Positions 26,732 to 52,900 of a stretch of 62,500 nucleotides of DNA are shown here, piece by piece (position 1 is the first letter of the stretch; every line of letters starts with the position of its first letter). Made by a program: the position numbers and the translations under genes. Origin of the DNA: Mesostigma viride (Eukaryota > Streptophyta > Mesostigmatophyceae > Mesostigmatales > Mesostigmataceae); contig RPFO01000418.1 of NCBI GenBank assembly GCA_009746045.1, positions 1,543,333 through 1,605,832 on the forward strand, written 5' to 3'. Below the pieces are notes generated by a model. The model ran no database searches. It was not told the DNA's origin and was given only the letters and a program-made list of their open reading frames with translations.

Positions 26732-27152
26732 AAATCATCTGCTGGCCTGTGGTCATCTGCTGCCCTGCATTCATCTGTGGGTTAACCTGCTGGAAGCCGT
26801 TGTTGTTGGCGCCAATCGCGACCCCGTTCTGCATGATGTAGCTGCCGCTCTGAAGCGCTGCGTTACCCATCTGGGACCGGGGATCCGCCGATTGCTGCCA
26901 TGACTGCTGCCCGACGCCCGTCTCGGAGCCGGGGAAATACATTTGGTGTGTACGGACGTCGCTTTGGGTGCCGTGCGGCAAAAATGACCACATGTGCGGC
27001 ACGATATAATGCGGTGGTGTCGCGACCACGATGACGATGGCGAGCAAAAGAGCCAGATTGCGCCACCATCGCTGATTGGAGGCGCTGCCTGTCGGACTAT
27101 CCACAGCAACCTGTTCTTTTATTTTATCGAGAATTGTACGCGCCCGCTGCAT
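11782..27152 (-). CDS. Golgi-type carbohydrate sulfotransferase with polyglutamine tract
   Basis: Four exons on the minus strand: 27152-26361, 25405-25092, 23876-23575 and 11900-11782. All junctions are GT-AG with matching phases (0, 2, 1), giving 508 aa. It is a type II membrane protein: one hydrophobic segment at about residues 32-48 (LALLLAIVIVVAT), then a linker with about 22 consecutive glutamines, then the luminal catalytic part. The 5'-phosphosulfate loop reads FFMHLAKAAGTTFSKLM (up to residue 263, end of exon 1). The 3'-phosphate element is LVRDPTERTLSRF (from about 315). Both are typical of the PAPS-dependent Sulfotransfer_2 group (heparan and chondroitin-type enzymes). The substrate is unknown, presumably a sulfated glycan. 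The C-terminus reads IFWDRVAQMYHERGIEYEC. The last intron (11901-23574) is 11,674 bp and filled by a satellite. A generic cytosolic sulfotransferase is unlikely given the membrane anchor. Confidence 0.88.
12128..23050. repeat. 25/29-bp satellite filling the last sulfotransferase intron
   Basis: About 10.9 kb of uninterrupted tandem repeats, roughly 420 units. The unit is AAGGAAGGTTGTCGTACCAC plus a variable end: ATAAC or ATAAT (25 bp), ATCAC (25 bp), or AGCACACGC/AGCACACGT (29 bp). Internal variants are GTCGAACC and GCCGTACC. The sense (minus) strand has almost no stop codons in any frame, because neither 25 nor 29 is a multiple of three and the unit has none on that strand. The result is overlapping giant open frames, the longest covering 15471-23090. 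The ATCAC variant creates a TGA in one frame. Larger blocks repeat: the order of variants at 16197-16375 recurs at 16508-16680. Confidence 0.97.
23051..23574. other. 5' part of the last sulfotransferase intron, outside the satellite
   Basis: About 520 bp of intron between the donor at 23574 (GTACAG on the minus strand) and the satellite edge. No gene or repeat is recognised here. Confidence 0.6.
23889..24032. repeat. G-rich tandem repeat in sulfotransferase intron 2
   Basis: Six or so copies of a 20-28-bp unit of the form GCGTGGGGGAACC plus a run of 8-12 G. It begins only about a dozen bases beyond the acceptor of exon 3. On the sense strand it is a run of C with GGTTCCCCCACGC, which acts as an extended pyrimidine-rich tract before the acceptor. 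Confidence 0.85.
24857..25034. repeat. 15-bp tandem repeat next to exon 2 donor
   Basis: About twelve copies of a 15-bp unit (ACCATCGCCGCCCAC or CGC variant) followed by a run of about 22 C. It lies in sulfotransferase intron 2, within 60 bp of the exon 2 donor at 25091. Unit length is a multiple of three and frames are open, but it is intronic. Confidence 0.9.
25406..26360. other. sulfotransferase intron 1
   Basis: A 955-bp intron. It contains a copy of the exon 2 acceptor region displaced by about 100 bp (25484-25560, with CACGTGCTCCTGCGGGT against ACATGCTCCTGCAGGT at the real site). It also contains a fragment GACTGCGTCACGTGGGT at 25832-25848 that matches the LINE-end palindrome module seen at 54839 and 46497. 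No gene is seen inside. Confidence 0.7.
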
Positions 27153-28373
27153 TGTTGTCGATTAGCGAAAAAATCACGCCCGCTAGATTCCCGCAATTGC
27201 TAGGGAAACCCAAAGCCTGTTGTTCTGACTCGCGACTCCCATGAGCATCGCGTTGTCGAGCAGGTCACCAGCTGCCCGAGGCACACAACAATCACGGCAA
27301 GCAAATTTTGGTCTCAACCACGTTAGGTGCGTGCAACACTACAACACGGTGCACTTCTAATATGGCGCTTATCTGGACCAGATCACAGATTAGAGGCACA
27401 TTGCGAAGAGCAAACGGAACTCAATTGGACACTAACCTTCCAGAGAAAAATGGCGACCCTGCGCGAAAAAGACCGCGAGCGTTTTCTGACCCCACCAACC
27501 ACGTCGTGCCACTCTTGACGACGTAAATTATGGTGAGTGGAACAAGATGGCACATTGGGCATTGCGGGTCTTTAGTCTTTACTTTTCTTACCTGGCTCGC
27601 AAACCGCCAGCGCTGGCATGCTCAAAGATCAATGTCAGTCAACCATGGCAGAATGATTTACTGTATTGGTTGGTACTTGTTAATATTGTTACAAAATGCT
27701 GCCAACTATTTCGAGATATTTTAGTATATAGAGTTTAAAGTGAATCAAACTTGGGAAAGCTTGTTGTAACAAGGCTTGGAGGCCGCGAAAGGTGGCGCAA
27801 CGTGGGGGCACTAATGTGGCCGGCTTGGGCAACAACAACAACAACAACAACAACATGGGGCCGGCTGCCTGCGCTGGCTTGCTTGTTGAAGGACCCATAC
27901 TTATCATACTGTACAGACTGTACAGGTACGTACCTCTTTTGGCCTCTTTTACTTGGAAGCACCCGTCACTCGATGCCAGGGCACAAAGGGCAACCACGAC
28001 CTGCTGATGAATGATGACTCAAAGGCGCGCGTGAAGCGCAGCCAGCCAACACGTGCACGGCGGCCACAGGCTCGGCGGAGCTTTGATTGTTTGATGTTTG
28101 AGGCGAGCAGTCCGCCAGCATGGCTCGAATCCGTAGCGAACGCGCGAGCTGGGCACTCAGTTCAGTGGCATCCCAGCGGCCATGGCTTCGTCACCACGGA
28201 TCGTGCTAATGGCGGCATCGTGCATGCTTTCAGTTAATTAGTTCGTAGTATTGTCCGTGATGTCTGACCGTGTGAGTGGAAGTCCAGGCGGCATTACGAA
28301 CACGATGTAAATAGGTTCTACAGCGCCCTATTGATAATTTGATTAGAGCTTACTGCGATTTTGTGGGAGAATT
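27153..28373. other. divergent intergenic region
   Basis: 1.2 kb between the start codons of the sulfotransferase (minus) and the ABC transporter (plus), so it should carry both promoters. It holds an (AAC)n tract at about 27828-27854 and a small open frame, but nothing I can identify as a gene. No core promoter element is clear enough to call. Confidence 0.6.
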
Positions 28374-44197
<15,824 letters not shown>

Positions 44198-46027
44198 AGA
44201 AGGCGGGATGACTTGTAGAAAGGGGCCTAATGACTTGTCAGCGATGATGGCTGGTAGCGAGGACGTTGCACTGGCGACTTGCAGCGAGGGCATGGCCGTG
44301 GAGATCCCTGATCGTGGATGACGCGTGATCAGTGATGATGGCCATGGCTCAGGCCCCGTTGGATGACAAGTGCGCTGTTCCATGCAACATTTGTTCAGGG
44401 GCGGCATGAGTATCGGGAGTGGCTCACATGGATAGGAAGCATGCTCACACTTGTAACAGCTCCCATGTTTGGACATGCTTTGACTGGAGGAGGGAGGAGC
44501 ATGCCGGCATGCGCGCAGCAACTCAGGAGAGGGTTTGTGCGGAGTACTTGCTCGCACGTCTAAAGGTCAGTGCCAGGCCGTATTTGTGCGTGATAGCTCA
44601 ACCCCCCCGTCGGTACGGGCTATTGTGCTGCGCGGCCCTTATAGATATACTGCTACTATCATAAATTATTCTCCCGATTTCTGGCCTGCGCTGGTTGTCT
44701 CCTTGATACTGCTACTATCATAAATGTCATTATAGCGGCCTGGTGGTCTGTAGGGGCACCTACTCGGACCATACGCAAGCACTCCATCGTAACCTGGTAT
44801 CGACTATCGCTCATTCCTCGCCCCTGGTGGGAGATGGGCTACGGTGTCGCAAGGCAACCTGAAGGGGGCTTGGATTGTGCAAGGGTTGGGCATGAAATGG
44901 TGTCTTTCAAACATTGAGGGCCTTTGGGATTTACAGGGCTTGTGGTGCCAATCGGTGATGCTGCTTGGTGTAGAATAGGCCGTGCCCTGCAGGAGGTAGT
45001 GCATGGGCAGATGCAGGGAGGCAACAGAACGGTGGACTAGACACAAAAGCGGAGATCTGTCCCGCAAGTCTCCTTTGCTGGGGGGTACCGTGCCAAGATC
45101 GGCTCATTCTCCCAGGCGTCCTGCAATGTCAGGCCTGAAGTGGTGGGCTCGATCAATGCAGAGGCCAAGTAGTGCTAGTGCGAGGGTGGCTAGCACGATA
45201 AAGGGATACAGCCACCCTGTAGCCCTCCCTGCTGTGCTATGCGACCATGCTGTGACAGACGCACGGAGGACTTTCATGGGCTTGAAGGGAACTATGTGAA
45301 ATCAACCAGTAGTTACGTGACTGGGGAAGTCGGTCCCAGACTGTGTTGGACATCAAAAAGAAAAAAAAAAGTATGTGGTGTCTGCCTGGAATACCAGCGC
45401 AGGCAACCCAGAAAAAGTTGTTGCAAGGCCTGGCCTGTAGTGTCAGCCGCATTCTTGTACATGTGAGTCAAGGCTGAACGCTTTGTAACTTTTCCTAGTG
45501 TCAAGGCAGGGCATTTCAGTCTGGTCGCGCATGAGGCTCCTTGGTGGAATTAATTAATTAATTAATTGAACACGTGCTCCCGTTGGGAAGTCACGGACTA
45601 TGAACCCCAATTAATTAATTAGACTCGTGCTACCGTTGGGGAGTCACGGAGCATTAACCCCGATGGATGGATGGATGGATGGACGGACGGACGGACGGAC
45701 GGACGGACGGACGGACGGACGGACGGACGGACGGACGGACGGACGGACGGACGGACGGACGGACGGACGGACGGACGGACGGACGGACGGACGGACGGAC
45801 GGACGGACGGACGGACGGACGGACGGACGGACGGACGGACGGACGGATGGATCGATGGACAAACTATTCTACCGGTTCTATATTCTATCTATCTAATGCC
45901 TAGAGCGATCGCAGCAATGGTGCTCACCACTAGACACTCCCGCCCAGTTAGGCTCGAAACACACGCCCTGATCAAGCAAGCTGTTTCCGGCCCCACCTTC
46001 TAGGTCATCTTGTCCCTCTACACGTAA
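44198..46027. other. intergenic region downstream of ABCD
   Basis: No gene is recognised. It contains a short dispersed element end (CTCCCGATTTCTGGCCTGCG at about 44672) that recurs at 46147 and 48802. Its microsatellites, including (GGAC)n at 45681-45846 with GGAT edges, are listed separately. Confidence 0.6.
45609..45855. repeat. ATTA tract, conserved 50-bp module and (GGAC)n with GGAT edges
   Basis: An (ATTA)n tract is followed by GACTCGTGCTACCGTTGGGG, then AGTCACGGAGCATTAACCCC, and then GGAT units, about 165 bp of GGAC units and GGAT units again. The module with its ATTA tract recurs in inverse orientation at 47460-47545, so the two bracket a 1.8-kb segment as inverted repeats. GGAC and GGAT differ by a CpG change. 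Confidence 0.85.
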
Positions 46028-46175
46028 GCCAGCCATAATTTCAATGCACAAGGCTACACATTTCCATCTCCATTCATATTCATCATCCTGAACGACTCGC
46101 AAACGCGGACAAGATAACGGCAGGCTTGAGCTACCATGGTCCGGATTCTCCCGATTTCTGGCCTGCGCTGGTGGT
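46028..46175. mobile_element. dispersed ~148-bp repeat, copy 1
   Basis: About 90% identical to 48682-48828 in the same orientation. The shared part runs from CCAGCCAT(A/C)ATTTCAATGCA to TTCTGGCCTGCGCT. On the minus strand both copies read a common peptide including RENPDHGSSSLPLS and VVQDDEYEWRWKCVA, and about half of the base differences are silent in that frame. This points to a once-coding element. Family unknown. Confidence 0.7.
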
Positions 46176-46496
46176 CTCCTTGATCTAATGCCTAAACCAA
46201 CAAACCAAGGGGCATGCCACGTAGCAGGTAGTGCCAAGCTCTAGCGGTCATGCCGGGCATTCTTCCAATGACAAGCGCTGGCCTCTTCCCCACTGGCCGG
46301 GGGGATCGTTGTCCTCTACCACTTGGGCCCAGATGGCATTGTTCTGCATGCATCGATCTTTTGCATATTGTGGAGAGACCGGAGCCCCTCACGTCCTCTT
46401 CTAGCTGCTCCTCGAATTCGTGCAGGCAGCCCGGCGTGTCAGATCGCTGGGCTCATCCCACGTAATAATCAATCAATTAAATAATTAATTAATAGA

Positions 46497-46815
46497 CACG
46501 TGACTGCGTCACGTGAGCATAGGTCCTCAGTGGGAGGGGAACATGCCTCAGTGGGATGGAATGGATGGTGTAAGCTATCTAGGTCCTAGTTACAGGGTTG
46601 TGGGCACCGCGGCCCGAATCGCTATGAATGCCATACGCGGCCGGTTTATTCTTGAAGGATATGATTCATTTGTTGTCACAAGCGGAGCCCCCACAGACTT
46701 GGGGGTGGTCTCCTTCATAACTACTTGCCATCTATCCTTGCGTACCATCTGCCTCCATATTACAGACAAACCAGGAGGCTGCCCGGGTGTGAGCCTGTCA
46801 CGTCTAGTGTAGCAC
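46497..46815 (-). mobile_element. LINE 3' end fragment (minus)
   Basis: The minus strand reads LSVIWRQMVRKDRWQVVMKE, the C-terminal part of a non-LTR retrotransposon protein. The fragment ends with the palindrome CACGTGACTGCGTCACGTG (46497-46515) and an (ATTA)n tail just beyond. A near copy lies at 56551-56830. Confidence 0.7.
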
Positions 46816-46829
46816 ATGTCCATGCCTTC

Positions 46830-47455
46830 AAAGTCCTCGTCCTTCCTGTTCTCACGTATGGGGCCGACACGTGGACCCTCACCGCCGACCTGGCCCGCTA
46901 GCTGGACGGCGCGGTCACCAACATGCTGCGTTCCATTTTCAGAGTAGGATATGCTGCTCATGTCCGCAATGAGGACCTGTACCAGGGCATGCCATATATC
47001 ACCAGCACCATTAAGCAGCGGCGCCTGCAGCTAGTAGGGCACCTAGCTCGCACCAACCAGGTAGACACCTCACGTGGCCCCCCCGCAGGACTGCGACCAG
47101 CCCAGCCTGGCCGGCACCTCCTGACGTGGGCCGGGCCCAGTGATGTTAGACGCCGCAAGGCCCGCACCTTCAAAGAACAGCTAGTAGAGGACATGGGGGG
47201 CCTAGGCCTCTCTGTGATTTGGAAGAAGATGATGGACAAGGCCAAGTGGGCCCAGGTCATAGAGGACAACGAGCCCCCCCCAGTGGGGAAGCGCCCGCGT
47301 GTGCAATCCCGTGGGAGGCACGCCAGACAGCTCCCCTAGGGCAGCGTGCGGCTGTCTAGATAGTTGTTGTAGTTAGAATGCTGTTAGATAGATGAAGTAT
47401 GTAGCCGATGTAGATAGATTAGACCGGTAGGACTGTTTGCACCCATCCATCCATC
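46830..47455 (+). mobile_element. LINE 3' end fragment (plus)
   Basis: The plus strand encodes a decayed reverse-transcriptase C-terminus: LPVLTYGADTWTLTADLAR, then a stop, then NMLRSIFRV and LGLSVIWKKMMDKAKWAQVI. Upstream catalytic parts are missing (5' truncation). The 3' end runs into a (CCAT)n tail near 47443. It lies head-on against the minus fragment at 46497-46815. Confidence 0.75.
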
Positions 47456-47504
47456 CATCGGGGTTAATGCTCCGTGACTCCCCAACGGGAGCACGAGTCT
47501 AATT

Positions 47505-47556
47505 AATTAATTAATTAATTAATTAATTAATTAATTAATTAATTAATTAATTAATG
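47505..47556. repeat. (ATTA)n tract between opposing LINE ends
   Basis: About thirteen TTAA-type tetranucleotides directly between the plus LINE end and the next minus LINE fragment. Confidence 0.95.
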
Positions 47557-48345
47557 TCCATGCCGAGTCTATCACGAAAAGTCCACGGGTGACGGCCCTG
47601 CCACGCGCGGCCTGGGGCACGCCAGGTGAGGACATATCCCCCAGGCTGGGCGGGCTTGGTGCCAGCTAGTCTATCCGATGTGTCTACCTGATCGGTGCGG
47701 GCCAGGTGCCCGGCTAGGCCCAGGCGCCTGTGCCTAATAATGTGGGAAACATATAGGGCAAATCAGCGTACAAATCCTGATTACTAATGTGCAAACCAAA
47801 GGGGATGTTAAGGGCCTTGCGCAGCATCTTGGTGACGTTGCCGTCGAGTCGTTGCTCCAGCTCCTGCGTCAGTGTCCAGGTCTCGGCGTCGTAGGTCAGG
47901 ATCGTCAGAATGACGACCTTGAAGAGGTCACGCTTGACGATCCGGGGTAGGGCGGGGTTGCTCCACCAGCGGCGGTGGTCATGGAGTTGCGCCCACGCCA
48001 TGCCGATCCGTGTCGTCAGGTCGTCCTCGCAGTCGGGAAGCCAACTGCTGAGCAGCTTGAAGCGGCCTGAAGTAGGGTAGTTGACCTCGGTGTCGTCTAA
48101 GAGGCGGAGTGTGGGTGGGGGCCCTGCCATGCCGAGGGCCAGGGCCTCCATTTTGGGGCTGATTTCTAGACCAACCGCCCGAGGCTCGAGCGCCAGGCAG
48201 TCCAGCCAAAGTTGGGCAGACTCCGGCTTCTCGATGAGCGTGATGTCGTCGGCATAAATGAGGTCAGCTAGTAAATTCTGCTTGTTAGTCGGCCCCCCTT
48301 CTCCAAGCTCGTTCGTCCCACATAAAGAGGTGACTAACTGGCTGT
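47557..48345 (-). mobile_element. 5'-truncated LINE reverse transcriptase fragment (minus)
   Basis: Reading from 48345 downward there is the reverse transcriptase motif YADDITLIEKPESAQLWLDC, then LLSSWLPDCEDDLTTRIGMA, then ILTYDAETWTLTQELEQRLD and a decayed tail. Several stops follow near the 3' end. It is closely related to the fragment at 56840-58780, and it may be the same family as the plus fragment at 46830. Inactive. Confidence 0.85.
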
Positions 48346-48681
48346 GCAGGCCGCAGCCCTGCTGTTGGGCCCCGCGACGTGTCTAGCTGGTTGGTGCGAG
48401 CCAAGCTAGTGCCCGACTAGCTGTAATCTACGTTGTTTGATAGTGCTAGTGATATATAAGTGGCATTAATTAAGTAGTCAATTAATAGACACGTGACTGC
48501 GTATAAGTGGCATGCCTGGTGGAATGGAGCATGCCATGCGACATTCCCTTCTTTTTTTTTTTTTTTTTACCTGACAATGACATGCAAATGAATGCAAGCA
48601 AGATACAGACAATCGGCTGTCTCAGGTGTTTACAATTTTTTCTCCCCATGCAGCGCATGGAAGAAATATGAAGACGTTGAA

Positions 48682-48828
48682 CCAGCCATCATTTCAATGC
48701 AAAAGGCGACACATTTCCATCTCCATTCATATTCATCATCCTGAACAACTCGCAAACGCGGACGAGATAACGGCAGGCTCGAGCTGCCATGGTCTGGATT
48801 CTCCCGATTTCTGGCCTGCGCTCGTTGT
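48682..48828. mobile_element. dispersed ~148-bp repeat, copy 2
   Basis: Direct repeat of 46028-46175. The two copies flank the LINE cluster. I cannot tell whether they are ends of one composite element or independent insertions. Confidence 0.7.
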
Positions 48829-48829
48829 C

Positions 48830-49329
48830 TGAGCCTTGACACTGAACTTCTGCCTTCACACACCCTTAGAGGTTTAAGAACTTGAGACCCTGAATATTTT
48901 GGAATTCCTGATTGGAATTTCTGGTTGGAATGTCTGGTTTGGATCTCAGGGCTGGTTTGGGCAAAAAGATCTTACAGTAGGCACCATGCAAAGGCTGCTA
49001 AGTAGCGGTCAGTGGTACGCAAGGAAGTGGGTGTGTGCCTACTTGATGCATATTTAGGATTGTCAGCCCTGGATTTAAATTCTGGTTTAAGATCACAGCC
49101 GGCCTGGGTCTGTCGGATCCCATTCTTATAGCTGTAAACCCAACTAGGACGCACCACGAAATAGGCTGACGGCGGTATGGCTGACGGCGGAGCTCAGATC
49201 TTTTGCGTCTGAGCCCCAAATTCGGTCAGACCACTTGCATTCGATGCGCTTTTTTGAGACGCACATGCCAGTATAATCGGTTACGGCTGAAACGCAGTAT
49301 TGCCAAAGTTACGCACGTGACAAGCAGCT
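48830..49329. other. intergenic, nothing recognised
   Basis: About 500 bp with short open frames only. It may be the upstream region of the putative gene at 49330 or of the esterase at 49986. Confidence 0.5.
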
Positions 49330-49746
49330 ATGACGACCCCCAAAGCAAAACGGGGTTTGGAAAAGGAGCTTTCCGGCTCCCGGCCCAACCCACTCGCCAT
49401 CGTCCTTGCCCAGCCGCCTGGGCTCGCAACATCGCCAGCAAACCCATCGCCAAGCGCCTCGCCCGAGCCCAAGAAACCCTGCCACGACCACAAATGGCGA
49501 AGGTACCTACCTGATTACAACCGCTTTTCTTTTCAGCACTGAAATGGCTCTCGATTTGCGCGCGACAGCGGTTTTGTGGTATGCCCTGCTTCTCGCGCCA
49601 AATCCGCCCTCTGGCCCAGCGCGGCGCGTCCGGTACCTCGGTGTCACCCGCACCTGCGGCATCCCGCACTTGTGTCACCTCTCGGATGTTGCTGCAAATA
49701 GAGAGGTCACCGGCCTGGGAAGCGACTCAAGCGACAGTCACGTGCA
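49330..49746 (+). CDS. possible small two-exon gene of unknown function
   Basis: Candidate exon 1 is 49330-49501 (MTTPKAKRGLEKELSGSRPN..., ending CCACAAATGGCGAAG before GTACCTACC). Candidate exon 2 starts after TTTTCTTTTCAG at 49536 and reads STEMALDLRATAVLWYALLL. The phases match (2 to 1) if joined, and a further donor may lie after SDSHVQ near 49747. There is no recognisable domain. It ends only about 240 bp before the esterase start, so it could be the esterase's 5' untranslated region, or chance. Confidence 0.28.
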
Positions 49747-49985
49747 GGTTTCCCGCATGCAGGTCAACCCCTCCCCAAAGACCAGCTCAGCTCACCTATT
49801 TATCCCTTCATCGATTGCTAAAGTGTGGGCTGCAGCTGCGGGGCGCTAGCCTTGTGCCCCATCAAAACTTTCCCCCATTTTATCTTATCAATATTGTAAT
49901 TCTTAACACGGCAGCTGCGGCCCGCCATAGACGTAAGCAGCGTTGAAGGTTACATAAAGGCAAAGCCTATTCTACAAGGCTGATT

Positions 49986-52900
49986 ATGCGGCCACCAAAG
50001 ACCGCGTTGCTTGCAGTTGACGCCAAGAGAAGGCCTATCTCATGCCTGCTGACACTGTGGGCATTGATAGCTGGCATCGCACGTGCAGCCACCTACCCAG
50101 CCCTGTTCACTTACGGAGATTCCTGGGTATGTCTGGTTGCCATCAAGCTGGCCATGACTAATTATTGCTCCGCTAGACCGGTCTAGGCTCCGCGAAGGCG
50201 ACCCCCCGAGGGGTCGGTTTGCTAGTATCTAGGTTTCTTGTCCTTGCATGTACAGCAGCTTGCCCAGGCGACCAATGCGTACGACAGCATACGTCGCCCT
50301 TGATAGCTGAGCCTTCCATTCTAATCCATTATCCTGAATGATAAGCTGCAGGTGCCTGTCAACGCTTCATGTGCCCTAGGTCGATTCCAACGGAGTTCTC
50401 GGGACGTGGAAGCCCTTGCGCATTCCCCCCCAGCCTCCGAATGCCGGCGGGGTATACTCGAACGGGCCGACGTGGCCGCACTATTTGGCGCAAAGCATGG
50501 GGCTGAACTGTTCCTATGAAAATTTCTACACGGACGCTGGCGTTAATTGCAACCTTTGGCGCGATTATGGGTACGTTTTTCGCTCCTCCTTGTTTTCCTC
50601 GCGGTTCGCCGATGAGAATCATGAACGCAAGTATCACATCTTATGAACATCACAAACATTTCTGCACCTTCATTGAAAATGCTCATTTCAATATGTCGTG
50701 CAATTTGTGGCTGTCCACGTGCCGAAAGTACACGCATTAGTTAGGCATCAGACTGGACGGATATCTCGGGACAGTCGTCTGCGCCCGCTTATTAGGGTGT
50801 CTGATCGGATATGAGTGGATGCTGACATGTTCTCACACACCACGGAATCAAATAGTAGGCGGCATCCCGATTGGTTGGCCTGACATCTGACAAGCGCAAG
50901 GTTCACTCCGGCTGCATCATGGATAATCTCAATGATTGTGGCCGTGCAGGACGGGTGGAAGTTGCACCAAGTTTTGGGGTCTTCCCCCGGCGCCCTTCGT
51001 GCCCGAGTACTGCATCGATGTACGTATAAAGCATGCAGGACGGTAGTAAACATGCATCCGTCCTTGCTAGATGTGTGCACTTATTGGCTGGGTTCCTTAA
51101 TACCTGCTGCACGCTCCCTACATAGCTAGGTAGCTGGCAAATACGAGTACGGAGTATTTTTGTTGGGCCTCAGAATACGGGTATGTACGCCAGGTCTCAA
51201 AATACGTCGGACAAAAATACGTGCCTAATGACTATACACGATATATTCAAAGGAACTTGGTGCAATTTGCATGGGAAGACATGAAAAAAGATTGTTATGA
51301 TGACCAAGAGCAACAGTAGCCTCATCTCTTTGTCCAATGATCAATGAGAGCACATGCCTCAAGGCGCAAATCCATGCCCGCCACAGTGGATTTTAGTCAT
51401 GTCATATACAATCACGGCGAGTTGTCGAGGATCTCAAGACCTTTCTTTTGAGCCAAGAGCAGGTCAATTCTGATAAGAATTGCGAAAGTCGTTGTTGTTA
51501 TAGTGTAGCAATTTTGCCCAAAGTCTGGAAGAGGTATTTTTCGAAAAATGCGCATATTTATGTCGGGCCGGCAAACCACACATACTGCCGTATGTTTGCG
51601 GCTCAGTCGGGCGTATGCGTATTTGCCAACGTGGTTCCCTAGCAGTATTTCACCTTATTGCTTATGGTTGTCTCCTTGTTATTGCGCTCCTGCGGGTGGA
51701 AAGCCCCCCTGGCAGCTAAGAAAGGGTTCACTTTTTTCTTCCTGGAGTTTCTGGGGTTACTTCGGTAAACGATGTTTACCCAAGAAACATCTTTCCACTT
51801 TCAGGAGTCCAACTGAGGCATCTTACAGTAACTGGAACACATGCGAAAAGTAAATTTAAAGTATTCTTCTCAACGATGAGCATGGAGGCTCACCCATAGA
51901 AGCACTGGCTTTTTAGTTCTTGCCAGCACATTGATGAAAGGGTGGAATGCTGGCATTTGGGCCATGGTCTTGCAGATGCACCGCGCTGTCCATGGTGCTA
52001 CCATACCTGACTTGCCCCCCCCCCCCCCCCCCCCCCCCACAGGTCATCCTTCCCTTGCTGCCCTTACCGTATTTTAAGTTCAAACCCTTTCCCTTCTTAT
52101 CTTTTCCCCTTGCCTTTCCCCCCTAGTTGCCTTCCTCCCTCTCTCTCTTCCGCCCCTCGTCGTCCTTCCACTTGCCTTCCTTCCCGGTTAAGTTCTTCCT
52201 TCACTTTTTCCAAGTCTTCCCTTTGCTTCCCTGTGCCAATATTTGCCTGCCCTCCCCCCCCCCCCCTTCCCCCTTCCCTTCCCATCCCTGTGTCCCGTCC
52301 CTCCCCCTCCCCCCATCACCCAACGGCACAGAGCGGATTCCCCAGCCGCGACTTCTACCCAGTGCAAGTCCAGACACACATCAACAGCAACGTCAGCGCC
52401 GCCCTCAACCGCGACGGCCTCCACATCATCAGCATCGGCGGCAACGACGTCATGATGGCCTTCTTTGGCACCGGGGGGGACCCGATCGTCATGATGAACC
52501 GGACCGCGCAAGCGAGGGAGGCCATCATGCGCGGTACGGGACAGGGTAGCGTCCGTGTTGGTATCGCCCGCGTGGAAATGGGACGGTTCAACCTCTGCCG
52601 ACAGCCAGAACCACTAGCTAGATCGTGTAAGCCAAGCCAGAGTGGTTGTCATGCGCGTTGTGTGACATCAAACACTCAAATCAAACACTGCGCGTTCTGT
52701 GACATTAACCACTCTTGCTACTAAGGCTGTAAGACCGCTGGGGGTATCCAAACTGTGCATTGATCAGCCCAGCAAGGGAGGCCAGCATGCGCGGTGCGGG
52801 ATAGGGTAGCGTACGTGGAATTGTGATACCTGAGCTATGGCCTAAAAGCTGATTGCGAACACTTCTTTCCTTAACCCAAACCAAACCCGGATTGGCATTT

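Noticed and set aside
45627-46003. Met-Asp-Gly-Arg-Thr repeat protein
   Set aside because: Translation of the (GGAC)n microsatellite.
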